A stretch of 64,000 bases of DNA from Osedax frankpressi. Taxonomy: Eukaryota > Annelida > Polychaeta > Sabellida > Siboglinidae. Numbering within the stretch: the stretch's first letter is position 1; each line of letters opens with the position of its first letter. Positions 13,696 through 26,830 of the stretch are shown piece after piece. The position numbers and the translations under genes were made by a program. A model generated the notes under the pieces. The model was not told the origin of the DNA, searched no databases, and was given only the letters and a program-made list of their open reading frames with translations. Location of the stretch: NCBI GenBank assembly GCA_964035775.1, contig OZ038313.1, positions 39,898,084 through 39,962,083 of the forward strand, read 5' to 3'.

Positions 13696-13696
13696 A

Positions 13697-13964
13697 CCAA
13701 TTTTCTACGAGTTTAGGTAATTATTTAAAATCACAATTCTTAATATTTAGTTTAATGGTCGGATACAAGTATATTTATTAGTAATACTTGGCTTATGTTC
13801 TAGGACTCTTTTAATTATTCAATATTTTGACCAATTTTCTACGAGTTTACGTAATTATTTAAAATCACAATTCTTAATATTTAGTTTAATGGTCGGATAC
13901 AAGTATATTTATTAGTAATACTTGCCTTATGTTCTAGGACTCTTTTAATTATTCAATATTTTGA
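13697..13964. repeat. 134-base tandem duplication after H3 (unit 1 only)
   Basis: The segment ccaattttctacgag...aatattttga occurs twice in direct succession, 13697..13830 and 13831..13964, with two visible differences (gtttaggt/gtttacgt and ttggctt/ttgcctt). Unit 2 has a single copy starting at 26832. The start lies one base after the stem-loop, so the duplicate repeats the immediate 3' flank where the downstream processing element would lie. Confidence 0.95.
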
Positions 13965-14131
13965 TCAATTATTAATTAACAATTTATTATCATATATGGT
14001 AAAAATATTATTTGAATACTTATATATCGAATAGATGTTGACGTATCGTAGATTTACATTTTAAAATATTAGTCTTCGTATTGCGTAGCGTTCAAACTTT
14101 TTTATAACCGTTTCCTTTGTTTGTATTTACT

Positions 14132-14321
14132 AACCAATCATATGTCAACATTCGTATTTCATTACCCGCGTAAATATATCATATAACCTTGATAATAACT
14201 ACAACGATCAACCAATCGGAGTCTTTTATTATTTCTATGGTTAATAATATAAAGTTGTCTACCGATTGGATAAATTATAAGTTTATCATTGGTCTAATAT
14301 ATACACAATTCTTTATAAATA
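14132..14321 (+). promoter_or_regulatory. H2B promoter, unit 1
   Basis: CCAAT-type boxes are visible at about 14135 (accaatcat), 14212..14216, 14265..14269 (reversed) and 14288..14292 (reversed). A TATA box, TATAAATA, is at 14314..14321, 45 bases before the ATG. Repeated CCAAT motifs are typical of animal H2B promoters. The first box is missing in unit 2, where the sequence reads tatatgtatcatg. The stretch 13965..14131 before it is AT-rich with nothing I recognise. Confidence 0.75.
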
Positions 14322-14365
14322 TAGATGGAGATTTAATTATATAATTATTCGTTTTATTCTCCAAT

Positions 14366-14740
<375 letters not shown>

Positions 14741-14765
14741 AATTCCTTGCAAACCTTAACCAATC

Positions 14766-14781
14766 AGCCCTTTTCAGGGCT
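14766..14781 (+). terminator. Histone 3' stem-loop of H2B, unit 1
   Basis: agccct, a tttc loop and agggct form a 6-base-pair stem, with caatc before and accc after. It lies 25 bases past the stop. The loop keeps the standard TTTC. Confidence 0.95.
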
Positions 14782-15114
14782 ACCCACTCTTATCAAGTAT
14801 ATGTAAATCGTAATATAATTGTGTTTTTGTAAAAGCGTTACCTTGAGAACAATAATAAACAATATCATATTTTAATTTAATTTTTGTGTTTATTTAATTT
14901 CATATCGTAATTAATATACTATATAAAAGTAATATTATTAGCATTACATTTTAATATCACGGACATTCTAGAATCTTATTATATTTAAAATTATTTGTAT
15001 TCTATTATTATGGTTTTATAGTTAAAAGAGGCAGCGGGGTAATTAAGAATACAATTATAAAATATAACAATACAATTAATTTATACTAGATTTTGATAAA
15101 CAGTTACATTTGGT
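14782..15114. other. H2B-H4 convergent interval, unit 1
   Basis: About 330 AT-rich bases between the two facing stem-loops of H2B and H4. A short purine-rich stretch, gttaaaagaggcagcgggg, lies near 15021. On the H4 side this is downstream of the stem-loop on the minus strand. I see no gene here. Confidence 0.7.
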
Positions 15115-15130
15115 AGCCCTAAAAAGGGCT
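15115..15130 (-). terminator. Histone 3' stem-loop of H4, unit 1
   Basis: On the minus strand agccct, tttt, agggct makes a 6-base-pair stem with a 4-base loop followed by acca. It lies 44 bases past the H4 stop. Its plus-strand complement also folds, but the flanks fit the minus strand. Confidence 0.95.
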
Positions 15131-15174
15131 GATTTGTTAAAAAAAAGTATGAAAATAAGAGTCGACAAAATGTA

Positions 15175-15746
<572 letters not shown>

Positions 15747-16124
15747 ATGTCAGGAAGAGGTAAAGGAGGAAAAGCTAAGGGAGGAAAATCAAAGACTCGT
15801 TCGTCGAGAGCCGGTCTTCAGTTCCCAGTAGGTCGTATTCACCGTCATTTGCGTAAAGGTAACTACGCTAAACGTGTCGGTGCCGGAGCACCGGTATACC
15901 TGGCCGCAGTAATGGAGTACTTGGCTGCCGAAATTCTAGAATTGGCTGGAAATGCTGCTCGAGATAATAAGAAATCTAGAATTATACCTCGTCATCTTCA
16001 GTTAGCCATTCGTAACGATGAAGAATTAAATAAGCTTCTAGCCGGAGTGACGATTGCTCAAGGAGGAGTATTGCCCAACATTCAGGCTGTATTGCTCCCA
16101 AAGAAAACTGCTAAGTCTACTTAA
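15747..16124 (+). CDS. Histone H2A (intact)
   Basis: This encodes a 125-residue canonical H2A, which dimerises with H2B in the nucleosome. It has the basic tail [20 protein letters not shown], the histone fold with AGLQFPVGR, all acidic-patch residues (E57, E62, E65, D91, E92, E93 counting Met) and the docking domain [15 protein letters not shown] with the lysine pair used for ubiquitylation. The C-terminus is short, TAKST, and lacks an SQ motif, so this is not H2A.X; the fold is not that of H2A.Z. Two unusual positions are H34 and K42 in [16 protein letters not shown], where most animals have Glu or Gln at the second. The gene is intronless with a stem-loop 22 bases past the stop. No second copy lies in the window. 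Confidence 0.98.
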   Translation: MSGRGKGGKAKGGKSKTRSSRAGLQFPVGRIHRHLRKGNYAKRVGAGAPVYLAAVMEYLAAEILELAGNAARDNKKSRIIPRHLQLAIRNDEELNKLLAGVTIAQGGVLPNIQAVLLPKKTAKST

Positions 16125-16146
16125 TTTATTTACCCATTTATAAATC

Positions 16147-16162
16147 AGCCCTTTTTAGGGCT
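16147..16162 (+). terminator. Histone 3' stem-loop of H2A
   Basis: agccct, tttt, agggct: a 6-base-pair stem and TTTT loop followed by acca, 22 bases after the stop. The stem matches that of H2B and H4, whereas H3 and H1 use other stem sequences. Confidence 0.95.
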
Positions 16163-18071
16163 ACCAATATTCTACAGTTTATAATGAATTTCATTCCTTT
16201 TATATTATGTTTAATTACCATATAATTTATAATAAATGAATATAATTATATACCTTACTTTAAATTAAACCAAAGTATATTTAATTTATTTAACATAATA
16301 TAATGTTTTTATTGTCTAATATCGTATAATCAATAATGAACAATTTATACTTTATAGAACAAAAGTCATATTCTGTAGTTTTATATTAATTTATATAGTA
16401 GCGAATTTAAAAATAATTAGTACTATTTGCTTATACTTAATTAGGGAATATATAATTGTTACCACCATAAGCAACACCCGTTACAATATCTATTATGCTG
16501 TTTTATACGTCGAATATTCATATTCTCCAAAAAAAGAGTAACCGAAATTTAAAAGGAAGAATGTTATACATTAGAAGAAACGAAGAGGCACAATAAAAAA
16601 GTATAGAGCTATATATTGTGAAACTCAATTATTTATTTCAACACATTTTTTCTATCGCAAAGTAGGAGTTTTTCGAGTTAACTTTCTTTAAATATCTATA
16701 TGGTAACGTTTATAGAGTAGAATACAGGTGGAAATATCATCGAAAACTTTTTCAATGCGAATATAGACTATTGAGAATATGTTAGATATGTTAAATCTAT
16801 GTCCACATATTATAAAATTCCGATATAATTTTAATATTTGCAATTTTGTAGAAACATCAGTAATGAATCTAAGCGTTCATCGCATACATATTATTGATCG
16901 CGATTAGTACGACACATAGAAGTGTTATATTTATTAAATAGCAATAGTTATAGTGTTAATATCATAATAAGAATATAATTGTGTGTATATAAGTTTTACA
17001 CGTTATTATATATTATTATTTAAAATCTAATATATAACAAATTGTGTGTTCATTTTAAGAATTATTTAGTTCATAAAGTTCTTATTTTTATAAACATCTA
17101 TTCATAATAGTTTAATTACATTTATATTTTCAAATATACGTATACAAATATAAGATTATATTTAATAATTTATAATCATTCTAATTATGTCATTTAAGAT
17201 CGGGTTAAAATATTAATTTTAAAATGGCCGATATTTTCATATTATTATCCAAGATTACCGTAGATAATCTTGGTTATTATTATAAATTATTAAATACTAA
17301 TACAAATTATTAATACTTATAACACAACTTTAGATAATAATGATTTATAAATAATATTATAACGAGCAAATACCGATATACGATATATACAAAGTTATTT
17401 TAACTTTAAATATATTTTTATAAATTATATTTCAAATGTAAACAATATAATTTTTTTTTTAAATTCACTCAAAATTACATTTTTAATATATTTTATAAAC
17501 TATTTTTATGTTATTATACTCTGCTAATATAAATCTATAGTATATTATTACTAATTTTACTCATCTGTATTTTAAAATAAATTCACTGAACTAAAAATAT
17601 AACGTATTTAATTAAAACATACGATTTTATACATAGAAATTGTCTAAATAATCTGTGCTATTAATTATTTTTTAAAAGCGTTTTACTAATATTTAAGACA
17701 ATAATTTATCAAAATTCTATGATCATTCGGTAGGATTATATTCGACGTTAATAAAATGTAAACTTTCAACTATAATTTATTTAAATGAAACTCAAAAATA
17801 TCCAATTTTATACATATAATATGTAAAATAATTATTGATTTCGTGGTCAAAAGTAATTATATATATTATATTTAACATTTTTATATATTTTATTTAATTC
17901 ATAATTTAATTTGAAATCCATAGATATATAATTGGATAATACGAATTAAAAATTCTATATTTATTATATAGTATATTTAGTTCAAACTTTTAAAAGTAAC
18001 ACAAAAATACAAAAATCCGTAATATTTTATAGAGCGTTATTAAGGATTACTTTCACATCCGACTATATGTT
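16163..18071. other. H2A-H1 spacer
   Basis: About 1.9 kb of AT-rich DNA with no gene I can support. It holds the 71-base dispersed repeat at 16438..16508. A slightly higher-GC stretch runs to about 16960 and contains gatcgcgattagtacgaca near 16895. Beyond 16960 the sequence is low complexity. Possible distant CCAAT-type boxes for H1 lie at 17802..17806 and 17931..17935 (reversed). Confidence 0.7.
16438..16508 (-). repeat. Dispersed repeat, copy a
   Basis: This 71-base segment (from taattaggg to ttttatac) is similar to 19491..19568, sharing gggaatatataat, accaccataagcaacacc and ctat.at...ttttatac with small gaps between. On the minus strand both read a similar peptide containing TGVAYGG followed by YIFP. 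The origin is not recognised; a fragment of an interspersed element is likely. Confidence 0.7.
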
Positions 18072-18079
18072 TATATATA
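18072..18079 (+). promoter_or_regulatory. Possible H1 TATA element
   Basis: tatatataa-like sequence about 50 bases before the H1 ATG, at the spacing seen for H2A and H2B. The region is so AT-rich that this is weak evidence. I do not see a clear H1-specific AAACACA box nearby. Confidence 0.4.
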
Positions 18080-18126
18080 ATTAATAATATTTTACATCAA
18101 TTCTTTTGAATATTATTCTTATTATT

Positions 18127-18630
18127 ATGTCTTCTCCCGCTAAGAAAACTGTTAAAGTTAAGGTTGCTTCCTTACACCCCAAGTATAATGAAATGGTGGT
18201 ATCGGCAATTAAAGCATTAAAGGAACGCACTGGATCTTCGAGAGCTGCTATACTAAAATACATTAATGCCAACTACAAAGTTGGTACCGAAGATAAGAAG
18301 ATCAACAGTCATCTAAAAGTATGCCTGCGTAATGGAGTATCTACTGGTCTATTGAAACAAGTTAAAGGAACTGGAGCTTCGGGTAGTTTCAAGATTGGTA
18401 ATGAACCAAAACCAGAAAAGAAAGTTGTAAAGAAACCCGAAGCTGAGAAGAAACCTGTAGCTAAGAAAGCTGCAGCTAAAAAAGTTGCCAAGAAAATTGT
18501 TGCTAAGAAGACTACAACTAAGAAAGCACCGGCTAAGGCTAAAAAAGTTGCGATACCAAAAAAAGCAAAGAAGCCAGCAGCTAAGAAACCTGTTGTCAAA
18601 AAGGTTGCCAAGAAAGTTGTAAAAGCTTAA
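18127..18630 (+). CDS. Linker histone H1 (intact)
   Basis: This encodes a 167-residue H1, which binds linker DNA at the nucleosome entry/exit site. It has a short N-terminal tail (1..16), a winged-helix globular domain at about 17..90 (HPKYNEMVV, SSRAAILKYI, then KGTGASGSFKI) and a 77-residue tail made largely of Lys, Ala and Val with Pro, including repeated AAKK/KKVAKK motifs. Such a tail is normal for condensing chromatin. The start at 18127 gives MSSPAKK; an upstream extension from 18106 would need a TTG start and is rejected. The gene lies about 2 kb after H2A in the same direction and ends in its own stem-loop. At 167 residues it is shorter than many animal H1s. A cysteine in HLKVCLRNG is unusual. 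Confidence 0.97.
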   Translation: MSSPAKKTVKVKVASLHPKYNEMVVSAIKALKERTGSSRAAILKYINANYKVGTEDKKINSHLKVCLRNGVSTGLLKQVKGTGASGSFKIGNEPKPEKKVVKKPEAEKKPVAKKAAAKKVAKKIVAKKTTTKKAPAKAKKVAIPKKAKKPAAKKPVVKKVAKKVVKA

Positions 18631-18654
18631 TCTATTAGTCATTAATTTATAATC

Positions 18655-18670
18655 GGCTCTTTTTAGAGCC
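18655..18670 (+). terminator. Histone 3' stem-loop of H1
   Basis: ggctct, tttt, agagcc: a 6-base-pair stem with TTTT loop followed by accc, 24 bases past the stop. This marks H1 as replication-dependent like the core histones. Confidence 0.95.
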
Positions 18671-19301
18671 ACCCATATTTTACAAGTTATATATTCTAGT
18701 ATAATTTTTTTTATCGTATATAATACAATACAATATTTCGGATTCATTTCAAACGAGTTTAATATATTTTATATTTCGAAGTACTTTTATGATATTTAAA
18801 TTTTCCCGAATTACTGCTTACTTTGTTACTATTATTTATAGGGAAAATTGTTGTAAGAATTATAGTATATTTATAATACCCCAACTATAATTGTTATACA
18901 TAATATGTGTACTTATACATTTTTTATTTTAATATTAAAAATAAAAATTAATTTAAAATTTAAATATATAAATATATATTTAAATTGAATCTATAGATTT
19001 AAATTAGTCCAAATCTGTGATTATATATTATAAATGAAATTACTAATTAATATAGTAATTCATAAATAGCATTAATTATTGAGAGGCTCAATAATCTGAA
19101 ATATTTTTACAGAATGTATACCGAGATATCATATTGTATTATAATATCACTAAAATAAACACCCCACGAATATATGTATGACAAATAATGTGATAATTTC
19201 TTAAAAGGACAGCCGAATAGAGTTCATATAGGAATAAATATGTATATATACAGATAGATAAATATAATTATATCAAGTCAAGGAGATGACTAACCTAGAG
19301 T

Positions 19302-19320
19302 AGCGCATACAGAATACGCT
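19302..19320 (-). other. Hairpin in a GC-richer island
   Basis: On the minus strand agcgtat and atgcgct can pair over 7 bases (one G-U) around a tctgt loop. On the plus strand the same position would be an A-C mismatch, so any RNA is more likely to be minus-strand. No RNA family is recognised. Confidence 0.25.
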
Positions 19321-19490
19321 TCATACCCACTCCATATCAAATGATCATCGAATGAAACTCAGTGATTTGTAGTCTACCATCGATCCTATTCCATTACTTT
19401 TTTAGTAGCTTTATGAAAATATGTCAATTACTATTAATTTTATCAAATTATAGTATTTTTTTAAATGAATTAAGTATAATTTTCTTTACT

Positions 19491-19568
19491 TAATTTAGGG
19501 AATATATAATCACAATTGATACCACCATAAGCAACACCCCGTCACAAAATCTATAATAGATTTTATAC
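19491..19568 (-). repeat. Dispersed repeat, copy b
   Basis: This 78-base relative of 16438..16508 lies after H1. Minus-strand reading: GVAYGGINCDYIFPK, close to GVAYGGNNYIFPN of the other copy. It diverges from that copy far more than the two histone units diverge from each other, so the pair is older than the unit duplication. Confidence 0.7.
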
Positions 19569-21177
19569 TAGTGCAGGGGTCCACAGTATGGGTAGCCGCA
19601 ATTCTATATTTTATCTTCCGTATCAATTTAATTTACACACGTATAAGTATTATAATAACTCATAGAGTATATATATATTTTTACATTACATGTCTTACAA
19701 AATAATTTTTTTTAATTAATATTAACTAATAAATACTACCGATGAATATATATCAAAGAATTGAAATACATATATTGCTATATATGTGTATAAAACTATA
19801 GTATATTATATTTGTGTACAGAATTGAAAATATTGAAGAAACTATATATTTATATTGATGAACATACATATATTTATAATTGATAGAATTTTAGATAATA
19901 TATATTACAACTATACTCATTTTAGGAAATTATTTAAAATTAAAGCTATTGAATTACCACGGATTAATTTAATTTCATAATAATGGTTATACTACATTAT
20001 GTATGACTTCCCATTGATTAAATAAGATAAATCAATCTGAATTTGTTATACCTTTGAATTCACTAATGATTATGTATATTTGAGTTTTATTCGCAAGGAG
20101 TTATTATTAATTTTATCATATGTTATATTATATCATACTAGTTAATTTATTAAAATTAATCTTTGTTATATACAAATATTAGGTAAATCAAAAAAGTTCT
20201 ATTGGGAAATTAGCTCGAATATAAATAATAACATCAAATAATTTGATCTAATTGATCTCAAATAAACGATTTATGCAAAAATTTGAGAAAGTGAGAACAC
20301 CGGTTTATTTTATATTCACGAATACAATAAAGTTTATATTCCTAATTCACATTACGTGTATTATAATTATATTTGAAAGATATCTAATCTTTTTTTTAGA
20401 TATAGTTCATATTTATTATAACATTCATAATGTATATGAAATTAATTGAAAATCTTTGAAAAAATTTGGTTGATAATATTTTTTATAACTCTTTATAACT
20501 GCATAAATATTGTATCCATGTGATCAATTATTTATTACCTGTATTCTATAACCTAGGAATATATATTTTAATTTACTCTTCCTACATATATTATTAATTT
20601 ATTGTGTATATAATATATTATTTACAAAATATTGTTATTTAAAAATATTTATTATTGATAATTTTATTTATTAAACCTGCTACTTAATACTTTATACTTT
20701 AAGAATAGTTCATTTTAAACACTAGCGATTTAATTTTTTCGTGAGAACAATATGTATATAACGTAAATTAGATGTATTAATATATATAAATATAATTTTT
20801 ACTTAAATGGCACTTTCAATACATTAATATAAATAAAAGTAAATATATGTATATATTTGCATTTATTACTTTTGAATTATATATCAATATAATTATAACA
20901 TATATATTTAAATAAAATATTTCCATTATTCTTTAAGTAAATTCCTTATGTGGATAACTGTTAAATAGTAAATATATTAATTATTATAAGATTTTATAAT
21001 TTTTAATTAATTTTTGTAAATAAACCTACAGATAACTAACTTGAATATCGACTATTGTTAACTGATACAATTTTGTAATTAAATATCGAAATTCAAAATG
21101 AAATGATAAGTTTAAATTATTAATGAATATTGTCACCATGTAAAATGATTTAATACAAACATTACGTTTTCATTAAG

Positions 21178-22992
21178 TTATTCCGGTAGATCTGTGCGCG
21201 TAGTAGATGTTTAGTTGGATCAACGTGCCTGGATAACCTCGCAGCTCCAGCTTTAAACTTTGTTATGTCCAGTACTTTAGATAATTAATTAAATAATTAG
21301 TAATTAAATTAATCGTAATTAGATAATTATTTAATTTGTTTTTTATTTGCAATCTATTAGAGAAATTATAAACGTAAATATGAACTTAATAAAATAGTGT
21401 ATTCAATTATACATACAATCAGATTTGAAAATAAATATTTTCTAATATATAGATTTACATAAAAACTATAATATTGATATTCTGAAACGTATTTTAATTG
21501 AATATTGCATATTTTTATTTCCTAATAAAATCATATAGTTTATTAAATATTAAATTTTACATAGTTCTAAAATAATACAAAAAATTATTATTCAGTTTTT
21601 TAATTATTTAAATATAAAATTAAAAATATTTATTGATATAGGAACACATTCACTACCAACATTGACAGCACATTTAGTCTATTCTTGTAATGCAAAAACA
21701 TCGGGGCGCGACGAGTTGACATTACTGAACTACCAATCGTGGCAATTTGAGCTCGGAATTTTGTGATTTAAGCTGTTAATTCTCTTCGAAGTAACGCAAT
21801 ACAGACTTGAGCAAATTCGAAATCTTAAATTCAATTGATGATAGAAAATAATTAAAGAGGTTCATTGGTTTATTTAATATTACCATTTTAATTTGATAAG
21901 ATATAAGTTAACTAATCGATTATCTATTTATATATTTTAATTATTTTTTTAGATAAAACATTTCTGTTAATTAATAAATATTGATCGATGACTATAAAAT
22001 CGAGCAAATTAAATTAAAATGTGAATAATAAACATAATTAGTGAGAAATGGCACATTGCGAATAATGAATAGTTCATAGAAAATATACAAAACCTCTATG
22101 TCTCTAAGTGATTCCATAAAGGATTTCTTATCAACGGGCCCAAGTTTCGCGATTTCTAGATTTTCTTGATAATCTTATTGGCCAATACCTCAATAGTATC
22201 CTTATTCCTTTTCTAAAGAAAAATTCAATGTACATTAATAACATTTTGGTAAATTTCATATACTACATGATAAAGAATTTTATTTAAGAATTAAATTATG
22301 GTATATATATAGATAATCGGTTTAATTCGAATATAATTTTAGTACATTTTCGCTATAGCTCACCTTTATGGAAATACTTCTCTCGTCGTAAACTCAATTA
22401 TAAATATGTTCACTAACTGTACCCCATACGGCCTGCACAATGACACTGGCAGTACTGGAACAGCAGAAGTTATTGAGATTAAAATTTAAAACAAAGAAAA
22501 ATATTAGATAAGTTAAGTTTTTAGAATAATTATCAAGGATTTATATAGAAATTTGATTTTAATTAAATTTCTTAATATGTTATCAAAATAGATTAAAACC
22601 TATTCCATGGATTCAAAAAGTATAATTAAAAATGCTATCGCTATTTTAGTAATAAAATATGAGTTATATATATATAATTTCTCATTGAAAGTTAAGATTT
22701 AAATATAATTTTAAATACGATAGATTTTAATCGAAATATATATTTAGGTTTTATAGTAAAATTTATGTTTTCCCTTATTGTAAAAATGTATTTTAAATGA
22801 ATTTCATAAAAAATATTTAAGAAGAGAAAACAATTATTTAAATTTAAAGTGAAATCAATTAAAAACCAGCAGTTGACTCCAATTTCTTTATGCTTGATGA
22901 GATCATTGAATCAAATGTCATAATGAGGAATCTCGAGGTCACCAGGAAGTTTTGAAGGTCTCTCATTAAAGACATCTTATTGAAGGACAAAT
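21178..22992 (-). other. Higher-GC island cluster, unit 2
   Basis: Second copy of the five islands of unit 1 (about 21178..21275, 21638..21837, 22112..22217, 22357..22477 and 22872..22992). The second island is identical to unit 1 by eye. The first differs by a two-base insertion (gtgcgcg for gcgcg) and two substitutions that change the minus-strand reading, which would shift the exon-like frame. If this was ever a gene, this copy is not intact. Confidence 0.3.
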
Positions 22993-23663
22993 TCTTTTTT
23001 GTGTAACATTTAACCTATAATTAATTAAGTATGAATATACATTTATTTCTAATATTTAATACTTATGAACATAATAATTTGTAGACATTTTAGTTTAAAT
23101 CTAATATTTTGTTAATATTTTATATTGTTATAATGCCAAGTTAATTACATAAGAATCTAGATATTGAATCAAAAGAATTTGTATGTAGGCAATATAATAT
23201 ATAAACTAATTATATGTAAATTATATACATAAAATATTGAAAGAAAAGATAGAGTATAACAATAGAATTAAAAAAATAAATATATCAATAAAATTAGATT
23301 CGTTTCATATTTTGGGAAAAAGTTAGTGTAGTATTAATGAGGCTGGTATAATACATAATATATGTTAATATTAAATGAATATATTCAATATAAAAGTAAT
23401 ATTAGGTTACCAATATTATAAGACATACTAACCTCATTAATTAATTGAATTATTAGAAGTATATATTGAATATCTGTCAATATTTCTAGTGCAGGTTCAG
23501 GTTCAGTGCAATTCTAGTAGATATTTAAAGTTTAAATATTAAAATCTAATACTTTAGTAATAAATAACTAAATTACATAATAAAGCAATGTTAATTATAA
23601 AAGTATATAAAAGCTGTTCACAAAAAAATTATATATTATAAATTATAACATTTATATATTTAA

Positions 23664-23726
23664 TTTAGATGTAATAGTTAGAAATCTTACCACTAAGCTT
23701 CATAGACAGTTCAAATCCTGTTATAT
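23664..23726 (+). repeat. tRNA-like / SINE-head fragment, unit 2
   Basis: Second copy of the fragment at 11174..11236, B-box agttcaaatcc at 23708..23718. Identical over the fragment by eye. Confidence 0.45.
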
Positions 23727-25083
23727 GTATTATCTATTAATATCATAATGATTATTTATGGTAGAATCGTTAAACTATGGAGAATTAAAGTCTATAATAA
23801 TAATTTATTCTGAATTGATGATATATAAATAATATGTAAATGTAAATGTTATGTAAGCAATTCATAGTAATCAGTAAGTGATTTATAGTATTGATGTTAT
23901 ATAATGTGGTAAAGCAAATGCAGCAACATCAATGAATGTATGCATATCAAATATAAGAAATATGTAGTTCATATGCATAATATATATTTAATATACATTG
24001 TTTATTATACCAAAAATATATTATATTTATACTACAGAAAAATAATAAGAGAAGTTGTATAAAATCATTTATATATACCATTAAAATATTTTTATATCAT
24101 TAACATTATATATATATGTATATGTAAATTAAACATCCTGTTAATTAAAAATATAATAATTATTATGTATTGTATATGCTATTACTACAATAATCTATGT
24201 ATATCCCACTACAGAATTCAGAATTAATATTATTTAGATTAATGAAAAACAATTAAAATTTATAAATTTATATTTCTAATTGTTTTTCTGTAATATATTG
24301 GAAATTTCCAATATATTAAGTGTGTGTATGTGTGTGTGCGTGTATTTCTATAGTATACATATTATTAATATAGGAGTTATAAAATATAATTATATACAGT
24401 AAATACATATGTATATAAATATATGTGTATTTTATATAGATGCGTATGTGTATTTATGTTGAAGTATTTGATATTTCAATTAATTTCTATAAATATATGC
24501 TTTTGTGGTACGTATAACATATGATTAATATAACATTCCATAGGACAGCTAAATTGTATATGCGAATAATAAAATATGCAAAATTTAAATGGGCTTGTGT
24601 ATATTTATAAAATAGGTGTGGTTTATTTCTCTGTAATAGATGTGGAGTGGAATTGAAAAATGTTGCATAATTTGAACTCGTCCAACAAAGGTCTTAATCG
24701 AAAAGTTGTATATGAATAATAGATAGGATCAAGTAGATTTTACGGAGAGTTCAAATTATGTGGGAGTTGCATGCAATAAAAATTCTAAATGAACGTATTG
24801 AAAATAATATGATTGATATTTATATTAGCTCATGTCTATTAATAATACTGTGATATATTATGAAGATGGTTTACTCAATAACTATAGAGAATTAAATATT
24901 AAGGATATTGATATATATATATATATATTATATGCTGATATGTTATATGTATACATATATATGTTATATAGAATTGATAATTTTTATATATTTAGTATGT
25001 CATTCATAGTTATTCATATTATTTAATGATGTTATATAATATTGTGAAACAATTATTGAATAGTGCATATTGACCAGCAACCA

Positions 25084-25213
25084 ATGTATAACAATCAGGT
25101 ATTAGAAGTAATGTATAACAATCAGGTATTAGAAGTAATGTATAACAATCAGGTATTAGAAGTAATGTATAGCAATCAAGTATTAGAAGTAATGTATAAC
25201 AATCAAGTATTAG
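25084..25213 (+). repeat. 27-base minisatellite, five units (unit 2)
   Basis: Same five-unit array as at 12626. The pattern of caatcagg and caatcaag variants differs in unit two, and unit four begins atg here but ata in unit 1, so single-base changes or exchange have occurred since the units separated. Copy number is unchanged. Confidence 0.9.
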
Positions 25214-25295
25214 AGAAAAATAAAATTATTTTCATATATTTACATATTATTATAGCAATATATAAATATATAATTACAACGAATTGTTTATGCTA

Positions 25296-25299
<4 letters not shown>

Positions 25300-25343
<44 letters not shown>
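25300..25343. repeat. TA microsatellite, first tract of unit 2
   Basis: Alternating TA tract of about 44 bases, 18 longer than in unit 1. Confidence 0.95.
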
Positions 25344-25344
<1 letters not shown>

Positions 25345-25435
25345 CATATATAAATAAAATACATGTGTATATCAATGAATATATTTTTTAAATGTGTCGT
25401 ATAGGTATAGTTATATATATGTTATATATATAACT

Positions 25436-25438
<3 letters not shown>

Positions 25439-25490
<52 letters not shown>
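25439..25490. repeat. TA microsatellite, second tract of unit 2
   Basis: Alternating AT tract of 52 bases, 8 longer than in unit 1. Confidence 0.95.
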
Positions 25491-25494
<4 letters not shown>

Positions 25495-26252
25495 ATATCA
25501 ATATAGCAAAGTGACCATATGACCATATATGTTATAAATATAATATAATACACATGCATTAAAGTTCCACATGGCAATTCAATTGTATATGCGAATAATT
25601 CATTAACTAGATACAAGACTTAAATGAGCGTGTATATTCACTTGATTCATAAAATAGATGTGGTTTATTTCACTGAATTAGATTTAGAATGGTCTTGAAA
25701 ATACGCTGCATAATTTGAACTCGCCGTAAAACATACTCGATTAAATATATATATGAATTATACACTAATTGTAATGTAATACATTTTTTAAATATTAATA
25801 TAATTATACATGTGCAAAATTAATAAACTTTATGAAAAATAATATATGAATAATTATATTACATCGTATACAAATCATTTAATTTATATTTTTAATATAC
25901 GCATAATATATATTGTATGTAAATACGCTAACGTACACTTCGAAATAATGAATAGTTAATGTATAACAATTAAATTAGTGAAACAAATATTAATACTTTC
26001 ATTTTGAAAACAAATTATATCAAAGATTGTAGATATTTCAACAATAAATAGAATTTCAAATTTTTATTTGTAGAAACTATAAATTACTCTTAATTTTGAT
26101 CTCGTTTAGTCGTTACTATTATTAATAAAGCACCGTGCATCCTATAGATAACTCAATAACTTCATGATATATAAGGTTTAATTATATGTTTAATGTTTTA
26201 TAATAAATGCGTTACAAATCGTTGTATGTCGTTACAAATTGAAATAACTGCG

Positions 26253-26793
<541 letters not shown>

Positions 26794-26814
26794 ATATTCC
26801 ATATCAGATAAACC

Positions 26815-26830
26815 GGCCTTTTTTAAGGCC
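26815..26830 (+). terminator. Histone 3' stem-loop of H3, unit 2
   Basis: ggcctt, tttt, aaggcc followed by acca; identical to the copy after the H3 remnant. Confidence 0.95.

Larger units (their letters stand above)
18671..20065. other. Spacer after H1, end of unit 1
   Basis: AT-rich spacer with no gene I can support. It contains a higher-GC island at about 19280..19400 with a short hairpin (19302..19320) and the 78-base dispersed repeat (19491..19568). The sequence just before 20066 has no counterpart at 7551, where the left satellite replaces it. Confidence 0.7.
20066..26252. other. H1-to-H3 spacer of unit 2
   Basis: Collinear with the unit 1 spacer up to 25832, then 25833..26252 is sequence that unit 1 has lost. 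That lost part is AT-rich with no recognisable gene and leads into the H3 promoter. Compared with unit 1 there are small deletions in gtgttgattatataacattt (near 23003) and near 23325, and expansions of the TA tracts. Confidence 0.8.

Noticed and set aside
18309-18747. Minus-strand frames over H1
   Set aside because: Antisense shadows of the lysine-rich H1 tail (reading as Phe/Leu-rich).
19500-19600. 5S rRNA or U1 snRNA fragment
   Set aside because: accaccataagcaaca and gtgcaggggtc recall short pieces of these RNAs, but the matches do not extend and no promoter or fold supports them.
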